Source: CAZGIF01 sp964526045
Lineage (GTDB): Bacteria > Patescibacteriota > Gracilibacteria > Absconditabacterales > Absconditicoccaceae
Reading direction: 5' to 3'
DNA: 64,000 nucleotides
NCBI GenBank assembly: GCA_964526045.1
Contig: CAZGIF010000001.1
Coordinates: forward strand, 372,001 to 436,000
Shown piece by piece: positions 46,669-57,416 of the stretch. The translations under genes and the position numbers were made by a program. The notes beneath the pieces are model-generated. The model made no database searches and was not told where the DNA came from. It saw only the letters and a program-made list of their open reading frames with translations. Numbering within the stretch: position 1 is the stretch's first letter; each line of letters starts with the position of its first letter.

Positions 46669-46709
46669 ATTTGAATTACTATAAAAAAGAACCAAAAAAT
46701 ATATAGTCA

Positions 46710-46746
46710 AAAACCCAAAAGCAAATTGCTTTTGGGTTTTTTTTTT
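46710..46746 (+). terminator. Strong rho-independent terminator, possibly bidirectional
   Basis: Near-perfect 15-bp stem AAAACCCAAAAGCAA / TTGCTTTTGGGTTTT with a two-base loop, followed by a run of T. It lies between the convergent membrane-protein and dnaX genes, and the flanking A run would let it serve dnaX as well. Confidence 0.92.
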
Positions 46747-46763
46747 AAAAGTTTAGAAGTAAG

Positions 46764-46796
46764 GAATTATATAGAATTATATAGAATTATATAGAA
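46764..46796. repeat. Three tandem copies of a 10-bp AT-rich unit
   Basis: GAATTATATA repeated three times head to tail, followed by GAATATT, in the gap between the terminator and the dnaX stop codon. Too short and simple for a CRISPR. It could vary in copy number by slippage. Confidence 0.75.
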
Positions 46797-46805
46797 TATT
46801 TAGTA

Positions 46806-47810
46806 TTATTTTAACTCTTGCAATAATACAGTTTTGTATGCCATAACAGGTTCTGGATATCGCTTCATATCTTTCATTATGTCTTTTATATTATCAGCAA
46901 TGCGTGCATATACATCTGGCTGATCCATAAAATGTTCATGAATCCAAATCAAAATATCCTTTGCACACTGATACATATCAATACCACTAGTTTGCAATGC
47001 ACCCAAAAAAGAAGCGACAGTTTCATATTGTATTTTTTTTTGGACATATCATGCCAAAAGTTCTACAAATTCTTGAATACGGGCATCACTAACAACTCAC
47101 AAAAATTCACTTACATGTTTTTCTGTAACGTCTCATAAAACACGAACCTGATCCAAATACTTAATAGCATCACGCATACCACCTGCCGACAACTTAGCAA
47201 TCAAAGCCAGTCAGGCTTCTTCTGTATGTATATTTTCTTGCTGCGCAATATACGCAAGTCTTTGGATCATTGGTTGTAACGCAACGCGTCAAAAATTAAA
47301 TACCTGACAACGGGACATGATTGTATCTGGGATTTTGTGTATTTCTGTCGTTGCAAGTATAAAACAGACATAGTCTTGTGGTTCTTCCATAATCTTGAGA
47401 AGAGCATTGAAAGCTCATTTACTAAGCATGTGGACTTCATCAATAATATAGACTTTTTTTTTGAGAACAGATGGAGCATACATAGCTCTATCGAGTATTT
47501 CTTCTCTGATATTATCAACTCATGTATGAGAAGCGGCATCTATTTCAACAATATCCATTGTTGTTCCATTAATAATTTGCAGACAATTGACACACTCATT
47601 GCATGGATTTCCATCTTGGGGATTGAGACAATTCATTCACCTTGCAAGCAACCTTGCAGAACTCGTTTTTCATGTTCATCTCGGTCCATACAACAAATAG
47701 TTTGTTTGCGTAAGATTGTTAGCAACATGAGCTTTGAAAATAGGCATAATATGACTTTGTTCTACTATATCATCAAAACGCTGAGGACGATATTTGTTTG
47801 CAAGTGACAT
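46806..47810 (-). CDS. dnaX: DNA polymerase III clamp-loader subunit DnaX (gamma-like)
   Basis: 334 residues from ATG 47810 to TAA. It opens SLANKYRPQRFDDIVEQ. The Walker A loop is YGPRGTGKTSSAR, followed by a zinc-binding module CLNPQDGNPCNECVNC (four cysteines), VYIIDEVHML (Walker B) and a sensor TIMSRCQVF with the SRC arginine finger. The protein stops soon after the third AAA+ domain, so it is a gamma-length form without the tau-specific tail that contacts polymerase and helicase. The clamp loader places the sliding clamp on primed DNA. Transcribed alone; divergent from pilT. Confidence 0.95.
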
Positions 47811-48006
47811 GAATGTGTGAGAAAACAATAAAACTCATACTGATGTATTTATTAATACAAATAATACCTAATCTCCAAAAGAACTCAACAATAAAAAAAT
47901 ATAAAACAACAAAGGCTATTTTTTATCTCTAAGAAATTTCTATTTTGAGTATTATATCACGCATATAAAAAATAGCAATACATAAAAACAAGACAGAGTA
48001 ATTTTT

Positions 48007-48035
48007 TTGGGAAACAAAACAATGATACCTATAAT
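48007..48035 (+). promoter_or_regulatory. Promoter of pilT
   Basis: TTGGGA (48007-48012), a 17-base spacer and exact TATAAT (48030-48035), about 38 bases ahead of the pilT ATG. Confidence 0.65.
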
Positions 48036-48073
48036 CAAAAAAGCAAATAGTTTTTTATCGTTTATGGTATATT

Positions 48074-49312
48074 ATGGAAGATTTGTTTGAAGAAACAGGA
48101 CAACAAGCAGGTGCACAGCAAGCTTCACAACAGCCTGTTGCGCAACAAGTGCAAGCGACACCATCAGCCAGTGTCGCTCCAGCACCACAACCTGCGACAC
48201 AACAAACCCAACAAGTCACTCCTCCAAATACATGATGAGGAGATGATGCCGTTATAATAAGACTTGATGATATATTGAGTTATATAAATGCAACCGATGG
48301 TATTTCTGATCTGTTGCTCTCATGATGAGAGTATATATGTTTTAGAGAACATGGAGACCTTGTAAAACAAACAAATTATGGGAAACTTAACTATGCAACA
48401 ATGAGACAATGTCTCATAGATTCATATCAATGAGATGTTTCAAGATTTGAAGCTTTTTTGAAAATGAAAGATGAGGATTATGCATATATCTCAAAAGAAT
48501 GAATTCCATACAGGGTAAATAGTTATATGAGACTAGGACAACTAGCAATTGTGATGAGAAAAATTAATGGAAAAGCAATGAAACTTGATGACATTATGTT
48601 TGAAGATACTGCACAAGCAATCAGAGATAATATTTTGGTTCGTAAAAAAGGACTCTATCTTGTAACATGACCAACATGATCTTGAAAGTCAACATCATTG
48701 GTTGCAATGATTGAACTCATGAATCAACAAAGACAAGAACATATTATTACAATGGAAGATCCGATAGAGTTTATCTTTGAACCCAAACAGTGTTCAATCT
48801 CCCAAAGAAATATATGAATTGATACAAATGACTTCAAAAATGCGTTAAGAGCAGCTATGCGTGAGGATCCAGATATCATATTTGTGTGAGAAATACGTGA
48901 TAGAGAAACAGCAGAAGCTGCACTTAATATGGCAGAAACATGACACTTTGTGTTTAGTACACTCCATACTGCATCTGCAGCTGCAACAGTAAATAGGTAT
49001 ATTTCTTTTTTCCCACCAGAGATACAAGAAAGTGTCTGTGACAGACTCGCAACCGCACTAGCGTGAATTCAATCGCAGATGTTGGTGCACAAAGTATGAG
49101 GATGAAGAGTTTGAGTATATGAATTCTTGGTCAATAATACTGCGGTGAGAAATAATATCAAAAAAAGAGAAATACCACAAATCAACAATACGATAGAAAC
49201 ATCATCGTCTCTTGGTATGATTTCAATGAGATGATACGCAGAAAGACTTTTGGAAATGTGAATGGTAACACAAGAATCAGTTAACTTTATTTTTGCAGAA
49301 TCTGGTTGATAG
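48074..49312 (+). CDS. pilT: Type IV pilus twitching ATPase PilT
   Basis: 412 residues from ATG 48074 to TAG. A Gln/Ala/Pro-rich disordered extension (residues 5-55) is followed by the PilT N-domain and the ATPase core. Walker A TGPTGSGKSTS begins at about residue 198, with three glycines encoded by TGA. Asp-box ITMEDPIEFIF, Walker B and AIRAGEIRD-type motif appear as DPDIIFVGEIRDRET, and the His box is HFVFSTLHTASA. PilT powers pilus retraction at the inner membrane. The Gln-rich extension is unusual for PilT. It heads a run of five + strand genes and pairs functionally with the pilin at 19.8-20.4 kb. Confidence 0.94.
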
Positions 49313-49345
49313 TCTTCAGACCCTAATCACCTTCTTATTTATCTT

Positions 49346-49768
49346 ATGATTTTTGTAATGGATACGACACAACTTATACAACAATATTTACCACAAGACT
49401 TGCATCAACTTGCAGCAACATTTACGATTCCAGATGCATTTTTGACACAAATGCCAGATATTATTGAGCTCGTATTGAGATCAAAATCAATGGAAAAACC
49501 AGAAGAAAAGCAAAGTTGGTTTACAATGCTTCCTATGATGAATGATGAGCAAATAGAAAAACTGAGAGATATCTTGGTAAGAGAAAAACAAAAGTTACAA
49601 GCAATTGAGCAAAAGTATGAAGAAAAAAAACTAGAAATCAAAAAAAAATACCTTCTCAAACGACAAAATATGTGATATGCCAAAAAAGTTGATTCAATCA
49701 GATCTGAAGAATCAGTCCACAGACAACAAGAACTTGAAGAAGCTGATGCACTATTGGACGGTCTATAA
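49346..49768 (+). CDS. Small helical protein downstream of pilT
   Basis: 140 residues from ATG 49346 to TAA; an in-frame ATG at 49358 (MDTTQLIQQY) is equally possible. The first 60 residues look globular, and then comes a basic coiled coil (KLRDILVREKQKLQAIEQKY) running to an acidic end. No membrane span or signal peptide. One TGA lies at the sole glycine of the middle part. It follows pilT by 33 bases and precedes two small membrane proteins, so it may take part in pilus assembly or secretion, but I recognise no family. Confidence 0.75.
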
Positions 49769-49797
49769 GAAAATTTCTTTTACTTTTTTGTAGTACT

Positions 49798-50355
49798 ATG
49801 ATTGCATTCTTGCAACACGCATATACAAAGATTACACAAAAAATACTACTGACTTCATTGCATGTCAGGCAAATTTTTTGTATTATGTGATGTTTTGTCT
49901 GTACAGCTCTTTTTTGAATATTTTTGACGCCTCAAACGTTTTGATACAACGACTTGATGGAACAAGCTTTTGACCAATCACAAGCGTATGAACAGGTTGT
50001 TAATATCTGAGATACAAAAGAAGCAGTATGAAATTCAATTTTCTATGATAGTAAATGAGTAGCATGTACTGCAGAAAATGGTATTGACTGTAACGTTACA
50101 ACAAACCAATCACTCTTGGTACGCTGAATAAAGCTCTTTTTGAGGCTCGTTATTATCTTAGCAGTTCCGTTTATTATTTTTAATGCAGTGTATTTGATTG
50201 TGGAAGTGATATGATGAGGATTCCAAAAAGTATGATGATTTGTACTCAATATCGTAATTTGAATCATTGTCGTATTATCTGCTGTTGCAATTATCCAACT
50301 CGTACAGTCAGCAGTTGTTTCCTCAACACTTTGAGATTTACTTGGTTTGTTCTAA
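49798..50355 (+). CDS. Small membrane protein, pilin-like
   Basis: 185 residues from ATG 49798 to TAA. A hydrophobic N-terminal segment (IFCIMGCFVCTALFGIFL) precedes an outer stretch of about 65 residues with two cysteines (VACTAENGIDCNV). Two further spans follow (LRLVIILAVPFIIFNAVYLI and VLNIVIGIIVVLSAVAII). Two spans after a cleaved leader is the layout of VirB2/TrbC-type T4SS pilins found widely in candidate-phylum genomes. The resemblance is in topology only. The next gene, in a different frame, has similar topology and starts 41 bases later, so the two are probably a functional pair. Confidence 0.7.
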
Positions 50356-50396
50356 CAAAACCACAACCGTGTCAGTATTTATTTTTTGTCAAAACT

Positions 50397-50753
50397 ATGT
50401 TTGCAGTTATTGCTTGAGTTCTTTATTTTATTGGATGAGTTGCGTATTGATATAACGTACATTTGCCACCAAATAATGGAGAAGATGATTATAAAGCACC
50501 ACCAGCATGATGAGCAAGAGTTGATGGAGAAGAGTCAGAATTGTATATGTTTATAGACTTTATCAATGAACATTTGCGATTTGCGTTGGCTGTAATTGCT
50601 TTTGTTGCAGTGTTATATTCATGAGTCAAATTTGCAATGAGTTGAGGACAAAACTTTGATCCTGCCAAAAATCTACTGACTGGGTTGGGAGCATGACTCT
50701 TTTTGGCAGTTTTTTCATACGCCATCATCAGAATTGTTACTAATTTGATATAG
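50397..50753 (+). CDS. Small two-span membrane protein, VirB2/T4SS-pilin-like
   Basis: 118 residues from ATG 50397 to TAG. A first span (MFAVIAGVLYFIGGVAYGYN) is followed by a polar segment. Two spans joined by a tight loop follow: ALAVIAFVAVLYSGVKFAMS, then GGQNFDPAKN, then LTGLGAGLFLAVFSYAIIRI. The loop with FAMSGGQNFDPAKN is like the YxxSGGxxxxxxKAK loop of candidate-phylum T4SS-pilin proteins. The frame is open further upstream, so a start earlier than ATG 50397 cannot be excluded. Follows the similar 185-residue gene and precedes a coiled-coil gene. Confidence 0.7.
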
Positions 50754-50810
50754 AAAGGCTCTACTTTTTGTACGGTAAGAAAATAGTTTTATTATTTCTT
50801 CACAAATATT

Positions 50811-52811
50811 ATGTCAGCAAAAGTAATTTGAAAAAACAACATACACAACAAGCAAGAATTATCAAGTATTGAAAATATACAAAAAAATATAAATGAATCT
50901 GAAAGAAAAAGAACTGAAATATGAAATGTACTCAAAGAATGAAAAGAAAAAAACTATAATTTAAATATTTTAACTGCAGGAGAAAATAATTCTGATCAAG
51001 AATCTAGTTCAACTTATTTACAACAAAACAAGTTAAATACAACGTTAAATAGAACTAAAGATTTTTTATGAATGAATAAATGAGTATTGTCTTTCAAAGA
51101 TGAAGAAATAGTTTTAAAATTCTTATGAGACTTAACTAAAGAAGACACTAGAGAACGGTTAGAAAAAGAATGAAATAAGTACTCAGTTATAACACTCTTA
51201 ACGTCTCTTAATTGAAATGAAGATTCATCAAATAAACATATAAACAACCTCGAACACATACTTCCAAAATTATCTAATGAGTTAGCAACTGATATTTTGT
51301 CGTTGATTTGAAAGAATAAAGATGCACTCTCATACTTGAGAAAAAATCTATTAGAAGTTATAGAAAATTATGAATCTGCTATGGCAGAACCAGAAAAAGC
51401 AAAAGAAAAACTAGAAAAAGTACTCGAGGTCATTATAGAAAATGGAAAAAACAACAGGCATGATTTAATAAGAACATTTGAAGAAATAGAACAATATGCA
51501 AAAAACAATGCTCTTAATGCAGTAAAAACTTCTCTCTTACTATCTCTATTTATTGATACTAAAAAAAATAAATATAATAATTTTGCACAAGCAACATTAA
51601 AACTGGATACCTTCTTGCCAGCAGATAATTTTGAAGCCTATCCAAAGTTAGCTAATAATAAAAGTGCAGAGCAATTATATAGAGCATGACTTTCTCCCAT
51701 GACAATCAACTACATATATACTAAAATAAAAGAAGGAAAAAATAGTGAAAAAATTCTTCCATCATCAGTACCTTCTAATAAATTGTGAAAGTATATTGAA
51801 ACAATCAAAGAATCGACAAAAGATCAAATAGATAGTGAATTTAAAGATGAAAGGAATAGTTTATATAATATATTGAATTCATTAAAAACATCTGATGAAA
51901 AGCTAAAAGAAACTATTAACGATTATATTGATAAAGTATGAAAACTATCTGAAGAATACAGTGATACAAAAGATTTAGATATGAAAATAAATATTATTGA
52001 TTCTTTAGAAAGTATTTCTATAGATATTAGAAGACTTGAACAGAAGATTGATAATATAGTGAGAAAAAATGCACTTGATGATAGTTATTTTAATGCAACT
52101 GGAGCAGATGTTCGTATACCTCAAGTAAAAAATACGCATACGAAAATTGGGGTAGCAAAAGCCCCACAAACAAAAAATAAAATAGATCCAGAATTACTTG
52201 AAAAAATAAATAAATTTCTAAACAATCAATTAACTATAAATAATGGTATTCCTCAAAAAGACTATAAAGACATACTTATTAAAAATCTTGAGGTTAATGA
52301 AATGGATATAAATACATTTGAAGCTTTTTACTGAAAAGAAACGTTATTTAATGAAATAGCTCTTTTACATGAGAAAAATGAAATATCCAAAGAAAAGAAA
52401 ATTACACTTGCAGATGAAATAAAAAAAGAATATGAAATTTTTAAACATAGAAAAGAGGGAATATCTAACATTCTTGATACAATTAGGAAAAATATTAGTT
52501 CATATCGGTGATTAGAAGCACAAAAAACTAATAAAAAAGATCTAGCTGAAACTGACATGTTTCAATATCAACAAGAATTGAATAACATATGATTCTATAG
52601 AAATGAAATCGATGAAAATAAAAAATTAAATGAAATAGTAAATACTATGTTCAAGAACAATGAATTTAAAGATTTATTTACAGGTCCTGATGAAGATTTT
52701 GATAAAGAGAAGGAAGAAATAAAAAGACTTATTGAATTTACATACTGAGTTGAATTTATGAAAGAAAATGAAACAACTACACCTAACCAACCCACTCAAC
52801 AACCTGACTAA
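50811..52811 (+). CDS. Helical coiled-coil protein of unknown function
   Basis: 666 residues from ATG 50811 to TAA. It is mostly alpha-helical, rich in Lys, Glu, Asn, Ile and Leu, with no membrane span, no signal peptide and no catalytic motif that I recognise. A repeat-like stretch (residues about 175-250, containing SAMAEPEKAKEKLEKVLEVI) and long coiled coils toward the C-terminus (EKKITLADEIKKEYEIFKHR) stand out. It has fewer TGA codons than the other genes and a higher Asn/Lys load, like the GIY-YIG region. It ends with a Thr/Pro/Gln tail and overlaps the convergent cmk gene by 29 bases. Confidence 0.78.
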
Positions 52812-53484
52812 TCTGCTCCTCCATACTGATATGAGATGTATCCAATACCTTGACCTGGCCAGGGTATTTTTGTAATAATAAATCTGTATGTTGACGATCT
52901 ATTGCATCTCTCGATGCAAGTTCTTGTTTGACTTGATCGAATGTATAGTCTTTGCCTGCTGCGACTTGTTGTTGGTGTCTTCTACCAGCTCTGATATCCA
53001 AATCACATGTGATATAGATTTTGAGGTCTGCATCGGGAAACAAGACAGTTCCTCAATCTCTTCCATCAACAACAATATTACCATGTTTTCAAATGTCTTG
53101 CTGTTGTTGCACCATTCGTGGTCTTATTAATGGCGTATTTGCAACGTGAGAGACATGTTGTCCTACTTCCAAACTTCTTATATTGTCTGTATAGTCTCGT
53201 TTAGAGAGTTTATTATTTGTATTTTTGTTGTCTGTATTTTTATTATCGATAACTCGAATGTGATCGGTACCGTCATCATGACGTTCAAAATACAAATAAA
53301 TACGTCAAAGAACATCTACAACAGTGTCTGGGTCAGTATATTTTTTGTTATGTGAAAGAAAATAATACGTCAGGGCCCTATACATTGCTCACGTATCTAG
53401 GTACGTATATCACAAAGCATGTGCAACTCACAATGCGGTTGTTCATTTTCATGTACCTGCGAAACCATCAATAGTAATAATCAT
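52783..53484 (-). CDS. cmk: Cytidylate kinase
   Basis: 233 residues from ATG 53484 to TAG. The P-loop IDGFAGTGKGTTA (residues 5-17) is followed by YTYLDTGAMYRALTYYFL, the classic dCMP/CMP kinase motif. Further on VDGRDGGTVLFPDADLKIYI matches the GRDIGTVVFPDA block, and a RHQQQ stretch the LID. An unusual Asn/Asp/Lys-rich insertion (DNKNTDNKNTNNK, about residues 93-105) breaks the NMP-binding domain. The enzyme makes CDP/dCDP in the cytoplasm. Convergent with the coiled-coil gene, the two coding ends overlapping by 29 bases. Confidence 0.93.
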
Positions 53485-53990
53485 GTATTTTTTGATATAT
53501 AAATGTATTCAAAATGTAGCATTTATAATATAAAATACCATAGATTATGAGAATAAAGATTTTCACATTTTCACAAAGTATTATTTGTGAAAAACAAAGA
53601 TAGAAACTACCTAGTGTTTGTTCTCAAAGTAGTGATTCTCTACTGAATATTTTTTAAATCTTTTTCACAAAAATACGAGACATATTTTTTGAACAAAAAA
53701 ATGAGTTTTTAACAAACTCACAAACTATCATGTGAAAAAAATATTGAAACAACAGGTAGTATAGTACCTCGTGACTTTTAACATCATAAAAACAATTACT
53801 CATTATTATTATTATTAATTTTTTATAGTATATTCTTTCTTTTTAAACAACACAATTTTGTAAAGAACTGTATGGAAAAAAATAAAGAAAACAGGTTTGC
53901 AAAACTTCAAGTTTTTTGTACACTCAATACTACAACAAAAGATAAAAAAAAGCAAAAAATTGCCTGACCTTTATCTTGTACACCTTGACA
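53485..53990. other. 506-base AT-rich gene-free region with TTTTCACA repeats
   Basis: No supported gene. It holds five copies of TTTTCACA in both directions (see repeat entry), a perfect 10-bp palindrome at 53568-53593 (TTTTCACAAA / TTTGTGAAAA), and a very AT-rich stretch with an ATT run near 53808-53835. It lies between the divergent cmk and carotenoid-locus genes, so it must also carry their promoters. Confidence 0.6.
53560..53738. repeat. Five TTTTCACA elements, three direct and two inverted
   Basis: Direct copies at 53560-53567, 53568-53575 and 53662-53669; inverted copies (TGTGAAAA) at 53586-53593 and 53731-53738. The second direct and first inverted copy form a 10-bp stem with a 6-base loop. 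They could be protein-binding sites. The similarity to DnaA boxes (TTATCCACA) is only partial. Confidence 0.65.
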
Positions 53991-54896
53991 ATGTCAAATT
54001 CTTCTAGAAATCGTATGTGAGAGTATAATGAACGTCAGCTAAGTCCAGTTGAGAAGCAAAGATTGGAGTTGGATGAGAAGATAAAAAAAGAAGCACATAG
54101 TACATTATGATGATACGCAGTAAGATGAAAATTATCGAATGGTATGTATCCAGTCTCAATGTCAGTGAGAACAAGTCAATGAAATAACGAAAAAAATAAT
54201 GATGCAACTAATGAATGAAACAACAAAAAAACAGTCCAGTATGAACATTTTTTGAAAGATGATACGGCAGAAATAGTTTGAGGTATTACAGCAAAAATAT
54301 GACCAATGATACAAGGTCGAGAAAAACAATGAATTGGTTCAGAACTGTGACAATTGATGCAATCTGCATGAATTGATATACAAACTCTTGCTAAAGATAC
54401 AAACAAAAAAATGTATCCATTGTTGTTTGCGTTTCATTATATGTTTCACAAAACATATCCAACCAATGCAGATATCAATAGAAGAAATGCATTGATACAA
54501 AGTAATGTCGTGACAAGTGTCAGTAGTCTTATAGCTTCATGAAGTCATGCATGTGTAGAATTTTCTACAGTTTTTCATAGATTTTTGCAACAACAATGAT
54601 ATCAGACAGTTTTGCATGGGTGAGATATGAAATCATGATGAAGTGGTGAAAAACATGGCTTTTTAACACTTCGTGTCTCTTGAAAAAATTTTGTTTTTTG
54701 TCCAACAAATCCACATTCGAATAATAATGTTCCCGTTCCACTGATATCTGAAATCTCATCAGAAGATGCAACAACACTTGAGTCATGAAATAACTGTATG
54801 ATTGATATACAAAAACGCTACTTGGTAGATTGAGAGCAAGCAGATCAGTGAAATCATGTACGTATTTGAAGAGAATCACTACAGCAAGCTGCATAA
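53991..54896 (+). CDS. Hypothetical protein at head of the carotenoid operon
   Basis: 301 residues from ATG 53991 to TAA, readable only with TGA = Gly (more than 25 TGA codons). The first 90 residues are polar and probably disordered. The rest looks globular and helical with SGSHACVEFSTVFHRFLQQQ and a beta-rich part around KHGFLTLRVSGKNFVFCPTN. No signal peptide or membrane span, and no family that I recognise. It starts the + strand run that leads into the UbiA, CrtI and CruF genes (41-base gap), so it is probably co-transcribed with them, though it may be unrelated to pigment. Confidence 0.75.
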
Positions 54897-54937
54897 GTTT
54901 CTACTTTGAATAGTACCAATTTATTACTAAATTTGAT

Positions 54938-55837
54938 ATGTTTCCACCCTTGTTTAAGATAGCTCGTGTACGTTTTGCATTGTATGTTGCAGGAACATTT
55001 TGGATATGACGAATTGCATGAATTGTTCGTCCTGCGATGGTAGAAAATGTTATGGATGTTGTGATGCTGGCATATGAAAATTGGTTTTCGCTTCTATCAC
55101 TTGCATATTTTCTTTTTCCAGCAAATCTTTTGATTTATGGAGCAAACGATTTGGCTGATGGAGATACTGATGCTCTCAATGACAAAAAATGAACATATGA
55201 ACATAAGTTGCTATGATCACAAAAAATGAGTGTTGTTGTGTCAATTCTTGCGTGGAATCTTCCATATCTAGTATTGTTCTTTTGGTATGTGATAGCATTG
55301 CCAGATGATCAACGACAACAAAAAATCTTGCTAGCAGTCAGTTATATTCTTTTTTTGTTTACAAGTTTGTTTTATTCTTTGCCACCAATAAGAGCAAAGG
55401 CGAAGCCTTTTTTGGATGGAACATTTAATATTTTGTATATTTTGCCGTGAGCAATTAGTTTCTTTTTGCATTATCAAACTGCATTTGATTGGAGGTTTTT
55501 TGTTGCATGATGGATCTGGTGTATGGCAATGCATGCGTATTCTGCAATACCAGATATCACACCAGATAAACAAGCATGATTGACTACAACTGCTGTATTT
55601 TTGTGAAAAGAGTATACCTGACGATATTGTGGAATATTGTTTGTGATTGCATGACTTGTTGCATGATTTGCACGACATCGGTTTTTGATCGTTTTGTGAC
55701 TATTTTATGGAATGTTTGCCGTATGGAGCGTGTACCGTCCATCTTTTTTTCGTTATTATACTTGGTTTCCTTGGATAAATAGTACTTTGGGTTTTGTTTT
55801 GTTTTGGCTTATTTTTATACAAAAAGTAATGTGATAA
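54938..55837 (+). CDS. UbiA-family prenyltransferase (lycopene-elongase-like)
   Basis: 299 residues from ATG 54938 to TAA, with eight or nine predicted spans. The first Asp-rich motif is NDLADGDTDALNDKK from residue 70 (N-D-xx-D-xxx-D, Asp71, Asp74 and Asp78). The second is AIPDITPDKQAG in the loop after the sixth span. These bind the magnesium-diphosphate of a prenyl donor. UbiA members make quinones, haem O or, in C50 carotenoid pathways, add C5 units to lycopene (LyeJ, CrtEb). Its position directly before crtI and a CruF-type hydratase favours the last role. Spacing to crtI is 72 bases. Confidence 0.85.
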
Positions 55838-55909
55838 TAAGAACTTGTCCTAGCTATTGTTTGTGTTTTCTCTATATTTTTGTAGAATTTTAGTCTAGAA
55901 ATAAAACAT

Positions 55910-57406
55910 ATGACAAAAAAAACATGCGCAATTATTTGATCATGATTTGGTTGACTTGCTAGTGCTATATTGCTTGCAAAGCAAGGACGAGACGTTGATG
56001 TCTATGAAAAAAATGAATGCCTTGGATGAAGAGCAAGTGTTTTTGAAGCTGAGTGATTTCGTTTTGATATGTGACCAAGTTGGTATCTGATGCCAGATGT
56101 GTTTGCTTCATTTTTTGAAAGCATTGGTGAAAAAGTTGAAGATCATTTAGATCTTGTAAAACTAGATCCAAGTTATAGAATTTTTTTTGATGATTGAGAG
56201 ATTGTTGATATTCATTGAGATAAGCATCGTGATCGAGAAGCCTTTGAAAAACTCGAACCTTGATCAAAAGATACGTTTTTTGATTATATAGATAAATCTG
56301 AATATCAATATCATATAGGTATGGATTTTTGTCGCAAAAATTATGATTCTTTGTTAGATTTCTTTTCTCGAAAGGTTGCAAAAGAGTGAATGAAATTACA
56401 AGTATTTACGAGTATGTGGAAGTACGTCCGTCGTTATTTTTCTAGCGAAAAAATCCAAAAAATATTACAATATCCATTGGTTTTTTTGTGAACATCTCCC
56501 TACGATGCACCTGCATTATACAACATCATGTCACATGTAGATTTCAATATGTGAGTCTTTTATCCACAATGATGAATTTATGCACTTGTCCAAGCACTTG
56601 TAAAACTCTGAAAACAGTATGGCGTTCGTTATCACACACATACTCCCGTAGACAAACTACATGTTGAAAATGGTCAGATACAATCTTTTACTCTGTGATG
56701 AAACGGTGATAGTGCATGACAAAAAAAAGAGGCTGACATTGTTGTATGTAATGCAGACCAAGCACGAGCTGAGACCACTTTGTTAGACTTGCAACGACAA
56801 ACATATCCTACTAGCTATCGAGAGAAAAAGATGTTTGCACCATCTGGATTTATTCTCTATTTGTGAATAGATAAACCATTACCAGAGTTGTCTCATCATA
56901 ATTTATTGTTTAGTAAAGATTGGGAAAAAAACTTTGATGAGATTTTTGGAAAAAATAAACAATTACCAGACGATCCATCAATTTATATTTGTAATCCATC
57001 AAAAACAGATCCATCCGTTGCTCCCGATGGCAAAGAAAATATCTTTGTTCTTGTCCCTACTCCAAATGGTATAACAATTACACCACAACAAGAAGAAGAA
57101 TATACCAAAAAAGTGCTTCGCCTTGTGCAAGATTATACAAAGGTTTCAATAGAACAAAAGGATATCTTGTATAAACGTTTGTTTCACGTCAAAGATTTTG
57201 CAGAACGTTATAATGCTCGAAATGGTACGGCTTTGTGACTATCTCATTCTCTGATGCAAACGGCAGTTTTTAGGCCAAATAACATCAGCAAAAAAGTAAA
57301 AAATCTTTTTTACGTTGGTCATAATACGAATCCTTGAATTGGTATGCCAATGGTAATGATCTCTGCGCAATTGGTGGCAGAAAGAATCAAAAAACGTTTT
57401 GGATAG
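55910..57406 (+). CDS. crtI: Phytoene desaturase-type carotenoid oxidoreductase
   Basis: 498 residues from ATG 55910 to TAG. The FAD-binding loop AIIGSGFGGLASAILLAKQG (residues 7-26) has several glycines encoded by TGA. It continues DVYEKNECLGGRASVFEAEG and FRFDMGPSWYLMPDVF, the CrtI family signature, and ends with FYVGHNTNPGIGMPMVMISA, the conserved C-terminal FAD motif. CrtI removes hydrogens from phytoene to give lycopene; the related CrtD acts on 3,4-bonds of C50 precursors. Only one such gene is seen here, so either it does both jobs or another lies outside. Eleven bases separate it from the CruF-SanA gene. Confidence 0.95.
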
Positions 57407-57416
57407 TATAATACAC

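Noticed and set aside
46764..46796. Possible CRISPR or mobile-element repeat
   Set aside because: Three 10-bp AT-rich units without spacers are a simple tandem repeat.
53485..53990. Chromosomal replication origin
   Set aside because: The TTTTCACA elements lack a base compared with DnaA boxes, and no dnaA, dnaN or gyrB gene is adjacent.
53872..54042. A 56-codon + strand frame starting MEKNKENRF upstream of the 301-residue gene
   Set aside because: It runs 52 bases into the start of the better-supported gene in another frame. It may be a leader peptide but nothing supports translation.
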